Shown here piece after piece: positions 48,501 through 62,326 of a DNA stretch of 64,000 bases. The position numbers and the translations under genes are program-made. The stretch comes from Zonotrichia leucophrys gambelii (lineage: Eukaryota > Chordata > Aves > Passeriformes > Passerellidae). Under the pieces are notes generated by a model. That model searched no databases and was not told the origin of the DNA. It saw nothing but the letters and a program-made list of their open reading frames with translations. How positions within the stretch are numbered: the first letter of the stretch is position 1; each line of letters begins with the position of its first letter. The stretch spans positions 7,200,001-7,264,000 of the forward strand of contig NC_088179.1 in NCBI RefSeq assembly GCF_028769735.1, read 5' to 3'.

Positions 48501-51500
48501 TTAAAGAGTATTTTCTAAAGTGTGGAAAATTTTCAGGTGGTGATTTTTTTTTTGGTCATCGCTCTCCCCTGATGAAAACTGATTTTCCGAGGGGGATCTG
48601 GCTTTCTGAGGGACTACTGAGAGTTTTGGTGAACAGATTTCTTCAGTTTATATGCACATTCCTGTAAGTAGTGAAACAACTCATAGTTGTCTGTGAGGAT
48701 ATTTAAAAAGAAAAGGAAAAAACCCAAAAACCAAGCTAGGTTTCCTAATTCTACTGAAGTAAATTCAAAGAGTTTTCCCCTAGTGGACAGTGAACTATTG
48801 AGATGGCCCACTTGTACTGTCTGCCAGAAGAAGCAGATTAAAAATGCCTTCACACCAGAGTACCAGTAAAATGTTCAAAAGCCTCAGTGCATCTGTCTTC
48901 CGGAGGGTCACTGTGAGGGACTTCTCATGCAGCCTTTAAAATTCCAAACTTCAGCTAATAAACCTGACTTCAGGAGGACAATGATGGCTTGTGTTTTTAG
49001 ACAGGCCCTAGGCTGATCCTTCATTCCATCAAAGTTATATGTTCTGGAAGTTACTGTAAAATAGATTTGTTTGATCTTCCAAGGTTTGCAATTACTCTCA
49101 TATTGTCTTTTCTGCACAAAGACTGATGCAGGCAAAAAAGAAAATGCTTGTTTTAAAGCAAATTTATTTTACTGGAGATGAGCAACAATTTGTATCTGAT
49201 GGATGAGTTTCATGATGGATTTTTCTACAGCTTCAGACATAACTTGTGGGGGTCTAAAATTCATATGTGACATAGGGGACAAAATGCTGTGTGCTGGAGT
49301 TAATCCATACTTGTCAAGAAATAGCAGCACAGTCAACTGCTGGATCCTTTAATAACCAAGGTGTTGCATCAGCGCTAATTATATCCAATCCTTCTGCTCT
49401 GTAAATGTCCATCCCTGGAAGGAATTTAGAAAAATTATGAACCCAAGAACCATTCTGAAGCTGAAATGGAAAAGCTTTCTACTATAAGAGCAATGTTTTT
49501 CCATGCTCCCTCAGGAAAAAATATTGTTTACATCTGAAACCTTTCTTGCAGGGTTTAGGAGACTAAGTTGCCATTTTTTTCCTTGCCAAAGTAGCCTCTA
49601 AACGCAAGTGGGTTTTAGTCACCCCGTCAAGATTGATACTTAGTGTTGTAACCTGCCTGTGGGGTAGCATGTTTCAAGAGAACTGGTATATTTGCCTTAT
49701 TACAAAGCTCTGTGGTCCTTGGGAAAAGCAAATAATGTTTAAAAGCTTCTATTTACTTGTTTCTCTCTGTGTTGTTCCCATTTGATAGTGTTTTCAGGAT
49801 TCTGTAGCTGGTTCCTACCAGTGCTTGACTGCACCTGAATATCAGCTGTGAAAGTTGGGCTGTTCTCACCTCTCCTACCCCTGCAAATGGGCAGGTTACT
49901 GGACAAGAATATCTTCTTTCTTTCCTACTCTGAGGAGGAAAGAGCTTGGAAATCTGGGTGTAGTACCATAGGAATTAGAGGCACCTGGAGATTTCTGTGG
50001 GGAGCATTGTCTGGTTATCCTGGCTCTGCTCCCTGCTGGCTCAACACTGACCTGGAAGTTGGTGACTGCAGATGTTGCAAGTCTGTCTAATGCACCTCAA
50101 TTCCCCAAGTGGCCTTTCTGCAGTCCCTTGGCCATGAAAAGGGTGGCTGGTCATATGTAAACACAAATCTCAAGGGTACATCATGCCTGGTAACACTTTC
50201 TGTAGGGCCCACGGAAGTGCACAAAAGAAGAGGAAGCATTGCTGAAAATAAATGCAAATATTATTAAAAAATAACGTATTCTGATTAAAGCTTTCAACAC
50301 AACAGGATATTCACAGTCATCTAGAGAGCAGATGACTTACTATCATCCTAAGTGGAAGTGCTGCCCCAGAATGCAGTAGAATCAATTATTTTCCTTTTTA
50401 ACCTCAGGCCTGCTGATCCTTGTGTGCTGAGGAGGTAGACTCCATACAGACTTGCTTTCAAGTGAAATACAGCAATCAAAGAAATGAAGGATGTTGATGT
50501 TTTATTTCCTTTCAAGGCTTTTCCAACCTTTTTTTTTATTTTTTTTTTCCTTTAACCTTTGACTCCATTGTCATGTCTTTCAGCTGTTGGGTGACAAAAA
50601 GCAGGGGTTTTTGGTTAGTGAAGGCTTCTCTGAGTGCTTCAGTTTGCTCCGGGTGAGTGCCCTACTATGAGCAGTGGCATCAGGTGGGTTGAAAAACTGG
50701 ACATTACTCATAGACCAGTTGGTTCATCTGGATGTTTGTAACTCAGTTTTACAGAATCTTAACAAGTACCAGTCACAATGAGCTTGATTCAGACAGGGAA
50801 AAGTATGTTGGGGTTTCTGCAGCATTGTGAGACTGAATTATAAGAGTAAAAATTGGGCCTTTCAGACAAATTCCATCTGGGATTCATGCAGAGGATCTAC
50901 AGTCCATTCATGCAGCATTTTTGAGAGTTTCCCATACATCTGTAGACAATATTTAATGGAATTCCTTTGTGAGACTTATGTGAACAAATACACATTTGGT
51001 GGAAGTATCCAGAAAAGGAATGTTCCTGAAGAATGTTTCTGATGGCAATTTCTGCTTCTTCGTTGGATCCCACATAAAAAATTAACATCATAACATGTTG
51101 ATGTGAATATCTTGTTGGAAAGGAAGGAGCTGAAAAATATACTTTGATTCTAGAGTGAGGCTTGAGAGTGATGTGTGTAACTATTGTACCTTAAATAAGC
51201 TCTGAAAAAGAAATAAGACTCTTCCATAAATGAGTTTCTTTTCTTCCCCTCTTTTTCAAGCTTTGGGGATAAACTGGCAAGATTCACAGGTCCTAAATAT
51301 GAAGCCACTGGATGACAGGAGTGCAAAAGCAAGTCAGTGTTGTCTGTCAGCCTCCAGGGAGGAGTTTCTAAATGATGCAGTAAGCACTGAACTCAATCTG
51401 GATACTTTAAACAAAGCAAATGTGTCAGAACAAGAGCATAGAATATTCCTCAGTGAGGTTCAGAAACTGATGTGAAAATGAATTGAAGAATGGGAAGTGG

Positions 51501-51930
51501 TTGGAGGCCCTAACTGTAAGTATTGACATCATTTCTGCTAATGAAAAACCCCCACCCCAAACCAAACAAATAACCCCACAACAAAACAAAGAAACAAGTC
51601 TCAAAGCTAAAGAGTGATTAATTTTCACCAGTGAAGTTACCAGACCCACAGATGACAGTATTGCTTCAGGAGACCCAGTGGCTAAGGAAACCCCTTCCTG
51701 TGTTCTTTACCTTTTATTCTGTTTTGCAGAAAATGCTGTTTGGTTTTTTGTTTGCTTGTTTGTTTCTAACAGGAGCTGTGTGTGGCCTGTAAGCACTTTC
51801 AAGTTTACAGAAGATTTCTGATAGCTCCACTGCTTGACCAGTTATAATCTTTTGGTAAGTCTTCAAGTGTGAATTCCACTTTACCCTTTACCACCCAGGA
51901 ATGGCTCTGCTTTGAATTCTGAGCTGTCAG
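39583..51930. other. Non-coding, no gene recognised
   Basis: Twelve kilobases without a supportable exon, RNA gene or transposon. Two stretches look like conserved elements because they are free of low-complexity runs and dense in homeodomain/GATA-like words: 41570-41850 (TGCAAATTACC, GCTGATTATCAG) and 48185-48310 (TTGCTTAATCAT, GATGATTGAT). A small candidate exon at 47282-47327 lies between CTCTGTTTCCCAG and a GGGTGAGC donor. None is confirmed. Confidence 0.4.
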
Positions 51931-51931
51931 T

Positions 51932-52125
51932 CACAAAAAAAAAAAAAAAAAAAACAACCTCACCCCCCCCCCAAAAAAAATCACCAAAAAACCCCCCAAA
52001 AAACCCAAAAAAACAAACAACAATAAAACAAACAAAAAGAAAAAAAACAAACAACAAACCAACAAAAGCCAAACCAAGAAAAAACAAAAAAACAACCAAA
52101 AAACCAAACTCAAAAAATCCACCAG
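51932..52125. repeat. A/C-only tract, nearly devoid of G and T
   Basis: About 190 bp made almost entirely of A and C on the + strand: a poly(A) run of about 21, a run of about ten C, then AAACAAAC, AAAAACCC and CCAAAA mixtures. Long open frames on both strands here (Lys/Pro/Asn/Thr one way, Phe/Leu/Val/Gly the other) are consequences of the composition. Smaller pieces of the same flavour occur at 51545-51600 and 48717-48736. Confidence 0.93.
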
Positions 52126-55100
52126 AAATCAGTCGCAAGTGTGTAGAAAAAAACCCAGATAGAACGGAGGAGACATCCAATGTTGGGTAGCCTTGTTACA
52201 TGAAACTGCACAAAGGAGAACTGACTGTAATCAGCAGCTGTTCTTACTGCATGAAGAAAGGTGTCAAATGAAGAGAAGCAAAGTGTGGGAATGGCCACAT
52301 CCTCCAGAAATGCTTGAGGTGCTCTTTCTTCTTATGGTTTAATCTCTCTCTCTTTTTTTTTTTAATGTATTTTTTCTCATGTTCTGGTTCATAGCTAGTG
52401 TAAAAGTTAACATCTACCTTTACAAAAGTTAAATTAGAATTACAGCTTTGAACACACAAAGTTGATGAGATCACATATTCAAAAGATCTCCAGAAACAAG
52501 GGAGGCAAATAGCATAAATCAGAAAAGGAGCATTTGAAAATGGGCAAGACACCCCCACCCAATTAATTCTTAGAACATAAAGAAAGGCAATAAGTAATAA
52601 ATCTTCCATGCTTTTCAGTCATTAATATGGCCTCTCAGAGAAAGCTGTTAGAAATTGAGCACCTTGCATGACATTAAAAATTGTAAAATATTTTAGTATG
52701 TTGTTCCAAAGGGCAGAGAGGTAATATAACAGTATCTGAGAATACTTAACATGTTGCCTGGTTTTGTATCCCTTTGAAGGCTCAAAGGTGAGAAAGTATA
52801 ATTTTTAATAATATTTTTGTTTTTACCAGGAGTTGATTCTGGATGTATTCAACCAGCTTCCTGCAAGCATGTGTGTGGAAAAGAGAATAGGAATTTTGCT
52901 TTTGCTTAGTCCTACAACCTCAAGAAAATCCCATTTTCTTGCCATTACTTTGGGCTTTAAGTTTTCTTCCCCCCCTGCACTCCCAGCCAACCTGAGCTGG
53001 GAGCCTTTCACCTGGGGTTTGCATTTGTTAGTACATTGATGCAGCAGAAGGGGTCCCCATCACTTTGGGGATCTCTAGATGTCTTTCATCCCTACAATAG
53101 CATCCCGGTTGCATTGATTTCCTTCTCCTCAAGTCACCATCTGCAGGTTATTTAGGTCTGATCTTCCATAAAAATTGATATTAGCCCAGGTGTCATTGAA
53201 TTCTGTTGTCTTTCTGATTTCATTCTTGCAGTAAGACATGCATGTTGCACCCTCATATTTTCTGATTCAAACAGCCAAGTTTTCATGTTTAAATGGGCTT
53301 TTCCTTTTTCTGGTTACAAGTGAACTTCACAAAAATTTAAAGAATCAAAACCTGCCACAAGAATGACTTTTTTCATATTTTGATTAGTTCTGCCTTTAAC
53401 GGCTGTGGCAGTGCTAGAACTTTAAACCTGTGTGATATTAGCTGAGCTGCACTCTGTGTCTATGAACTATCAAATAAACCTTTCATGGCAAGTGGTTATT
53501 TAGTGTTACAACTGAAATATCTTGCTCCATGGTGGTTCCCTCACCCCTGGCACAGTGTGGTGTCCTGGCTGTTCCCACACAGAGCCCTTTCTGGCAGAGC
53601 CAAGCCTCCTTGTGCTTTTTCAGCAATGTGTGCCTTTAGTCTAGTTTTATCTGGCTGCAGCTCTCTCCTTCAGCAGCTAATTTTTCTTAATCTTTGCCCT
53701 GATTCTTCCTTTCTCCATGCTGATTGATCCTCCTCACTCCGCTCCCTGCTGGACAATTGTCCAGACCAGCACAACCCTCTCCCAGAAGCGCCTCAGTGGA
53801 AAGCCTTGCTGAGTGTGTAGGATGGGGACAGTGGACACCACGGTCCTTTTGGGAATGGCTGTCAGTGGAGCTGCCCGTCCATCAGCAGAGAAGCAGGGAG
53901 CAGCTGCTTCCCTCCCCGTTCCTCTCAGCAGAGTTGCTATAGCAGCACAGCTCCTGAGCACTCTCAGGTGTGACTTATTTGTCATTTCTGTTGCTCATCT
54001 GAATGACTCTGAATGACAATTGTACACTTTCTCATCCATGCTGGAATCCAATAATCAACCAGCAACATGTTTTCAGAGCAGGAAGGACATGAGACACTGC
54101 TATACTGAATTTTCAAATCTACTGCTGTCTTAAATCTTCTATGGTATTGATTCCCTTTACAATAATAGATATCTTTTTGCATTGGTGAATTAAAGTAATG
54201 CTGTCTGTGAAAGCCTGGCCCTTAGTCTGACAAAAAACCTCTAGCAATCATCTCAATGGATCCAGGCTTTCACCCTGTTTTTAATTTGGAATTATATTAG
54301 AATAATCAACCACAAAACACGTATTTTGTAATCCTATATTGTTCTGCTGCAGTTCCAGTTGTGACAATTTCTGCCAGCATGGGAAAGAGAACTTCAGAGG
54401 TCCCAGCTGGGATTTCTGGCCTCTGTGGGATGACACCAGCCACACCTTTGGCAGCACAGGCAGCAGAGCAGACGGGAGCTGTTATGCATTTTTAAGAGAG
54501 TGTGTAAACAGAACCAGCAGGGAGCCATGCAGAGTTTATTGTGGTCTGTCATGAAATCATAGAGAGCTCTACTGCTCTGCCCTGACCCTCCAAAAGTCTC
54601 AGAGCCTGGGCCAAGGAGCTGTCTAAGGCTATAGATAATGTGGTAACACAAGAATTTCAAACAAAACAAAGCTAAAGATACAACCAGTGGAGAATGTGTA
54701 GTGTGCATAGTGGCTTGCAACTGATGAGCTCAGGGGGGCCTCATGTCCCAGTCTTTTTAAAAACCTTACCAATAGTGTCCCATTTGAGCAGGTGTTGCAC
54801 TGCAACAAATATGAGAAATACCATATTTTATAGCTTCAAGATTTCTTACCTTCTTTCCTCAACAGAACTATTAAAATTATAATGTTGGCTTCTAAAATAA
54901 CATAGTAAAGCAGAACTTGCACAGTTCTGTTTTCTTTTGGGACTCTGGTTTTGATTGTTTTCCCTGAAGCCAAACTGTTTAGTGGAGAAGCTGCCAGCTG
55001 TTTGGTTCAGCCTAAACCCCATCAATTTCCCCGTATGAGAGTCATGGCTGTGCAGGGCTCTCTCTCTGCTCATTGTTCTTGCAGGCTGCTGATCAAACTG

Positions 55101-55683
55101 CTGACTCAGAGCTCTTGACTGTGGCTTTAGGAGGCATCTTCCTGAAGTAGGAGTTGCAAACTCACATTTTTGAAAACACATTTGAACATGGGCATGGTTC
55201 AGGAAGTCATTTATGCTTTAAATGGGCCAGCAGAGACATTGTAGTTTTCATTTTAGTGGAAGACTCAGCTATTTTGCTCAGTTGCAGTGTACACTAGTCT
55301 GGTTCCCCACTTCAAGCTCTGGTGGACTTCACTTTGTTGTGAAGTCAAAGGGATTTTGTCCTCTTGTTAAGCTTTACTGTTGAGAAAAAGTAAAAGGAAA
55401 GAAATGTGAAAACCTATGTGAAATCACATGTCAGGCCAGTCTGATGAAGATGTTTGTTTTGTTTATCAAGAATCATCTTGACAGCCATCTGTTATGGCAT
55501 GTTCTGAGTGAAAATTGTAGAAACACTCCTGCTGTTCCCTTCTGCCCCCTTAGACCTTCTCTGTCTCTACCCAAGGAACATTTTTGTGCCTGCTTGCCAG
55601 CATTCAAACTGGTTTTGTAGATTATATGTTAGAGAATAATCAAGAACACATGAAACATGAAAAGTCTAACAGAATCCTAAACT
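52126..55683. other. Non-coding, no gene recognised
   Basis: It contains a perfect 16-bp palindrome CTGGACAATTGTCCAG at 53749-53764 in a moderately GC-rich, gene-like but frame-poor stretch (53500-53960). Nothing else is supported. Confidence 0.4.
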
Positions 55684-56245
55684 AGAATCATAGAATGGTT
55701 TGAATTGGAAGGGTTCTTTACAGGCTATTTAGTCCAGTGGTCCTGCAATGAGCGGGGACATCTTCAGCCATGTCAGATGGCTCAGAGCTTCATTCAGCCT
55801 GGCCTTGAATGTTTCCAGAATGGGGCATCTGGCACTTCTCTGTGTGTTCCAGTGTTCCATCCTCATTGTAAAAAACTTCCTTATACTTAGTCTGAGTCCT
55901 CCTCTTTTATTTTACACCATTACCCTTTGTCCTGTTGCAACAGACACTACTAAAAGTGGTTCCCTCATCTTTATTATAAGCCCCCTGAAATCTGCAAGGA
56001 TGTCTCTCCAGAGCCTTCTCTTCTGCAGGCTGAACAGCCCCAACACTCTCAGCCTGTTCTCACAGGAGAGGTGCTCCAGCCCTCTGATCACATTTGTGGC
56101 CTCCTCTGACCTGCTCTAACAGGTCCATGTACTTCCTGTGCTGAGGACACCAGAACTGATGCTGCAGGGCAAGGTCTCATGAGGGCAGAGAAAACGGGAA
56201 AAATCTCCCTTGTGCTGCTGTCCGGCTTCTGGGTGGTGAGGTTAG
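55684..56245 (-). mobile_element. CR1-type LINE 3' fragment
   Basis: It begins AATCATAGAATGG, the reverse complement of the ATTCTATGATT tail, then TTGGAAGGG, followed by the usual reversed CR1 3' region (CCTTCTCTTCTGCAGGCTGA, AGGAGAGGTGCTCC, TTGTGGCCTCCTCTGACC, GGTCTCATGAGGGCAGAG). It is 5'-truncated near 56245, and the flanking sequence shows no clear target duplication. Confidence 0.9.
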
Positions 56246-58098
56246 GAATCTGTTACAGGCTGCTCAGGATAAACTGCGTTTTCAGGAATGCAGAGTAATG
56301 GCACAGGAGCTGTAGTGCGTTGTGGAATAGAAAGGATAAGTGCTCAGTGTTTATGTTTCCTGATGTGCAGCTGGTTGGGTGAAATCTGCCACTGCATGGA
56401 AGCCCCTGATTTGAGGTATCAATATGTTGACTTGTAAAAAATTATTTTACAATTTACTGCACTCCTTCCCCTGCTTTGATTGTGCATTGAAACACCTGCA
56501 AACACAGTGACCTAATGTAATCCTAGGTGAGCTACAGGCTCAGGTCCATTATGATTCTTCACTGGACTTACTTACAGTATGGTTGTATCTTATTTAAATT
56601 CCAGTTCCTAGGTAAAGTTCACACTTTTGTACTGCCAAATTGCCTGCCTGGGAGGAAGTGCAGCCAGGAGACCTGAGAGCACAATATTGTGGAGTGTTTC
56701 ACAGTACTGGGTGAGGACAGGAGAGCAAGTGTTGAGTGTGATCTCTATGTTGGTCTGATATGCAGGTGACTCCATTTACCTTTCTTGAACCACCCTGATT
56801 ATATTCCTGCTATGAGCAATCAGAATGAAACTGGAGCTCTCCCAGCTTCTCAGTGGGAGTCTGGCCAGGATCTCTTCAGGCAGCAATGACTTCATGTGCT
56901 GTGTCAGCAGCTCTTTCTGCTTTGAGGATGCATTCCACACTCTGTCTTGTGCTTTTGTCAGGTGATGCAGGGTTTTTCAGCCACTTACTGGATTGAAATA
57001 TACATTTTTTTTTTTATGTTGTGTGCTTTTTTCATTGTTGATTTTTTTTTTGTTTTGAGGTTTTTTGACCTTTTGGCAAAAAAACCAAAAGTTTCAATAA
57101 TTTGCCAGAGGCAGGGTACAGAGTATCCCATATCTGAGGTGTAGAACTGGGACTGCCTGCACAGTGAAGACTTGATTCTGAGCTCAGTGAAGTGGGTTGC
57201 CTTTAAAGACATGGTATCACCAGTCAGCAGTGCCTTGATCTCTCCAAGGCACAAGTTCCCGGTACCAGCAAGTTGGAATTATTACAACAGCATGTTCAGA
57301 AAATGTTAATACCCACAGCAGCTCCAGCACTGCACAAAGGAGCTCTTTTATCTGAACAATCTGGCAGCAAAACATCCAAACATCTTTTAGAAGTGTGCTC
57401 TCATCTTTGGGGCAGATTGTGAATGCACAATGCAATCCTCAGGCTAAAATGTTGTTCAGCACAAGTCTGGTGCCCATCTGAAGAGCACAGGCACACTCAG
57501 TGTGGATCATATGGGTCAGGGCAGGATTTCTGGCAGTTCTTCCAGAAGGATAACAGGTCTGGAGCTGTGCCCTCCTGCTGCAGGGCTTGTGAGGAAGAAG
57601 ATTCCTTCTTTGGTCTCTGGTATCAGCTCTGACCAGTCTCGTGTTCTGAGTGTGGGAAGAAATAAACCCCAGCATTTGTGCTTGGTTAAAATTCAGATGG
57701 TTTTGTTTTTCCTGTTCCTCCCTCCTAGAAATATTGTGATTTACACTGATTTTTCTTTATTCACCAGGTATGCTAGACAGTAATTTCTGGCACCTCTGTA
57801 CCAAATACCTTGATTTCTGTCATGCTGTCCTGAAATCGATCTGGGATGCTTCTCATAGGACTTAACCTGCCAAGAATTCCTGGCTAAGTTTTATATGCCC
57901 TGTGCCACTTGTCAGCAGACAGGTATGAAGAGGTGAGTGTGGACCAGGCAGTTTCAGAAGGTCTTTTGCTGTTGTTGATAATGTTGACAATGTAGAAAAC
58001 AAACTCAGAAGTTGCAACAGAATTTTTAAGCCTATGTAATCATGCTGTCCTGGTCCTACCTACAGAATTACTGAATATTTTCTAGCTTATTTGAAAGA

Positions 58099-58134
58099 AT
58101 ATACATACATATATATCTATACATACACACATAA
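58099..58134. repeat. ATAC/AT microsatellite
   Basis: Alternating ATAC, ATAT and ACAC units: ATATACATACATATATATC, then TATACATACACACATA. Confidence 0.85.
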
Positions 58135-59645
58135 AAGGAAGTATAAAATCAATAAAAATTTGTTTGCAACAGAATTTATGAAATTTGTAATAGTGCCCTT
58201 AAGCATAGCCTCTATATATTTAGAATTCTTGATATTAATACTGCAATAGAGAAAAAAACAGAGAAAATGTAATGTGATTTGAGAAAATGATTGATATGTT
58301 GCACTATTTATGCCAAATTTCACCTTGGCATGGTCCTGACATTACATGATGCTAAACTTCAAAGGAGACAGGAGACAAGTGTTTCTCTCTTGCCCTCTGC
58401 AAGAAAGTGAAGGCAGAGTGGTAAAATGAATACATCTTTATTTCTACCTGATGGGGGAATTCTTTTCCAAAATAGACTTTTTCACATTTATTGATTTCCT
58501 ATATATAAAATATGCTTGGAAATTTGACTATATGCAAAATCTTTTTCAGCCTGATTTATTTTTCCTATCAAGACACTTCTCTTTTTTGTTTATTTGACAG
58601 TTTGAAGTATGAGGGTGTTTCCTCAGGGAATTCAGTAAAACTGGGATTTCTCTTGAAGAAATAAATGGCTAAATCCTAGAAATTAAACACCTTGAAAATA
58701 TACATCTCTCTGACTAGATTTGAGACTTCAGCAAATGCATGGAAACAAAGCAAATCTCCAGTACATTAATAAATACCTGAATACTAAAATTATTATTTAA
58801 ACGATGCAATACCACATTTAAGATGAATCTTGATAGGCAAAGCACTATCTGTCTGTCTGTGTTTGAGGTGATCTCTTTGACACCCATGTCCAACCTCTGT
58901 AGCAGTTAAACTTTGAGAAAAAATCCTTGTGTTTTGGAAGTTCAGGAAAGTCTTGGTTTAGTTTTTCTGCCAAGTTTTGTGTTTAATACTTTCCACTTGG
59001 AGCAAGCAGAAATTTGTTTCTGGGAAGATCCTTCCTGCATCTGTTCCCACTGTGCTCCATCTACTCCCCAGAGTCAGATGCAATGTCTTAAGGCACAGCT
59101 GTTGGCTGATGGGGCTCAGAGAATTTCTGTGGATAGATGTGCAATCTACTACAAGTAATTGCTCCAGAAGCAGTAGTAGCAGTGGTAATAGCAGTAGTTA
59201 GTGCTTGATTCAGATCCTGCCTGGGCTTTGCACACACATCCCAGGTGCTGAGCCTGCCCCAGTGCCTGTGCTGCAGGCAGCTGCACCCGAGTGTTGCCAT
59301 GGAATAAGCTGGCATGTCCAAAGTGTGACAGACTTGTTAACACAACAAACAGGAGTGCAGGTAAAACAATTCATGTCAACAGCTGAGCTGATGAGACTTG
59401 ATTTTCTTGAGATTTATGACTTGCATGGCAGAATTACACCCTGCCTGGGCTGGAGTAGCTGATATCTAATAGAAGGCTGAGATTCCTTTTGCAGTCTTTT
59501 TCTCCAGAATGCTGAACCTCTCTCTCTCCTCATTCCAGCTGGGTTTGGTGTAATTTTAAGAAATGAACATCATTTGGGTTCCAACCTTTTTGTCAAATTG
59601 TAAACTAAGCAATAAGTTCAGCACTTACTAGTGGAGAGACGGGTA

Positions 59646-59715
59646 GAATATGATCACAGGAAGCTATGGCATATCTGTATCTATATCTATATCTCGAATA
59701 TGATCATGGGAAGCT
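59646..59715. repeat. Local 50-bp duplication around a TATATC microsatellite
   Basis: GAATATGATCACAGGAAGCT at 59646-59665 recurs at 59696-59715 with two substitutions (18 of 20 identical). A 30-bp spacer made largely of TATCTA units lies between them. Confidence 0.85.
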
Positions 59716-62326
59716 CAGGTATTTTAGAGCATCATCTGTGCTTTGAATGAACCAGAACTCAATGCATGAAAATTTTCAGTGGGGTCTGTCTTGGATGTCA
59801 TTATGAAAGAATATGAGGTTGAAATTCATAAACTTAAACTGGAGAAAGAAAAGAGCCCCATTTATTACTAGCTGTAGCTGTCATTTCCACAGAATAATTT
59901 TTATTCCTGGTTGTATGTTGCATTATTACAAAGAGCACGATTACATGAAAGGTGATTTGAGATTAAACTTGCTTTTCTGAATGGCTTGCAATAGGTGTAA
60001 TGTAAGACACTTTTCTGCCATGTAAATGGATGTTTACTTCTGCTTTATGTTTTACACTGCACTGAACTGTGTCAGGCACTTTAAGGATATTACATTTATG
60101 GGAGTAGCTTAGAAGAACATTTCAGATATACATTTTTACATCATGTCTCTTAGGACTCAGGAGAATATATATCCCTGTAGATAAAAACCTTTATGCCATT
60201 TGTAGAAAGTGAAAATCAGATTTTGCTTATAAAATCTTTTTCAAGGCAGAAAATACTTCAAAGTGAACAAATTTTTTATGGCAGACCCCAAAGGCATTAT
60301 GCTAACTTGGCAATGCAACCCTGAAATGACCACATCTTTTGATTTGAGAGTAATTTTTTTTTCCAATTTTCATCCAAACAAATGGTAATAATGAAAGATT
60401 GGAGTGATGAGTTTGCTGGTATTTATTTTTTTTTCCCTGTGGTGTTTTCTTAGGTACTTTCTGTTGTTTAAAGAAGATTTCTACGATAGTAGCACTAACT
60501 GGGTATTTCATCCTGTTAGTATTTGTTTTAAGTTGTGTGCTGACCCTGCTTCCTGTGAGTGACAATCTTATTCATACGATTTTAATTCCAATCTAATCCT
60601 AACACATACCTGAGTAGCACTTTGGTTGAAAAATGCTCTCCCCTTTTCAGCCTTGATTTCTTTTTTTTTTTACTTGCACCTTTTAATTTTCAATTAAAAA
60701 TTCCTTAGTGAATAAGGATTTGGACTAAAGCCAGTTTGAAGCATTGAAGATCTTTTCATTGACTGCAATGGACTTTGGATCTACAGTAAGCATATTAAGA
60801 AATACTTATTGGTGGGTTGTGGATACAGCACAGTCATCTAACACAGTAAAACCAGTGGGCACCCAGTCCAAATGAGACTGAAATCTGTTTTATTAACCAA
60901 AGGGAAACTCAGCTGGTTGCAGGAAATATTTTTTATCTTCAAACAGCAAAAGCTTTCCTTGTTAATATTGATGCAGCCTGGTAGCTACCGAAACTTCATC
61001 CTGGCAGTTTCATTACAGTGGCACAACAGAGTCCTTCTCCCCAGGTCCTCATCCCAGGAACACTTCTATTGAAAGGGGACACTTGTGCCTGCAACAAAAC
61101 ATCTCCTATAATACACTGGTGGGCAACACTTAAATTACTGCTTGTCACGAGATGGAACCTGTTAAACCTCTTCAAAATCAAACATTCAATTACAATAATA
61201 GGTTCTGCTGTTTATGGGAAAAGATACATCAATCTACAACTTATATCTGTAGATTTAGTGAAAGAACAAATGTATATAGGAGAAAAAGATTTTCAAGCCC
61301 CCCACCCTGTGTTTTGGCTCTTCAGCTGTCTCTAGGCTCAGTGAAGAGTGTTATCCTGCTCAGGGCTCGCTAGATGGCAGGACAAGATAATCTTCAGGAA
61401 CAGGCAATTTCCAGAGACTGAGACAAAAAAGCAGGAGTTATGGTGAAATTGAACAATTGGAAATAAAAGGGAAATAGAAACTGAACAAGAGACAGAAAAT
61501 TTGTTTCTCTGTGATTTAAAAAAATAAAATTGAAAAATAAGAATTTTAAATTCTTAAATTGACATTCCAACAAGTACAATATGATAATGGCTAAATTGCA
61601 CATGCAAGTGTGGAAAAGTGGAGTCTTTATTTCTGAAAGACAATGGAGTACATTATAAAGCAAATAGCTTGACAGTAATTTCTCCTTGTCTGTTTCTAAT
61701 GAAGACCCATGTGCTTGAATAAAAACTTTCCTCATTGTCTCTAGGAGCTCCTCTTTCAGATATGTCATAACCTGTATTCATAACCTTGTGGCTCTGTTGC
61801 AAGAAAACGGATCATGAGAAGGAGAGCTGGAAATGGCTCTTGGGGTCACATTTTTATCTCAGCAACACTGGTGTTAATCCAAAGTCAGAGTGAGCAGAAT
61901 CTACCCCATTATGTAATACAGTTCATTCCCTTGTCAATAGAGGATCAATTCCTGGAGTGAATTTTCAAGCTGTTTAGCTGGCATATTTAGCTGAACAACT
62001 CATTTTCTGGCACTTCCTCTGGAATAGTAGTCACCAGACAAAGAGAGTGTCTGTGACTTCACTCCAGAAGAAAAAGCAGCCAAACGTGCTTTCTACAAAC
62101 CATGTTTTTACCTCTCAGTGTGTGAACACACCATTGCATTTGTATTCCACTTTTCACCTTGTTACAGAACTGCTGAGAGATCTCAACTGTCTAAACAGCA
62201 AATAGCTTACCTGTACCAGTACTGCAAAATATACCAGAGCACAACCTCATCCTCAGATGATGGTATTCGACTGAGTTTCTTCAGCTTTTGGAACTGAAAA
62301 ATTTACTGCTTCACAAGATTTCCATA

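Larger units (their letters stand above)
56246..62326. other. Non-coding, no gene recognised
   Basis: Holds an AT/TAC microsatellite (58099-58134), a cryptic (AGTAGC) run near 59168-59200, and a short local duplication around a TATATC repeat (59646-59715). No exon is supported. Confidence 0.45.

Noticed and set aside
51881..52190. Phe/Gly-rich and Lys/Pro-rich open frames resembling a membrane protein and a basic protein
   Set aside because: Artefacts of the A/C-only tract.
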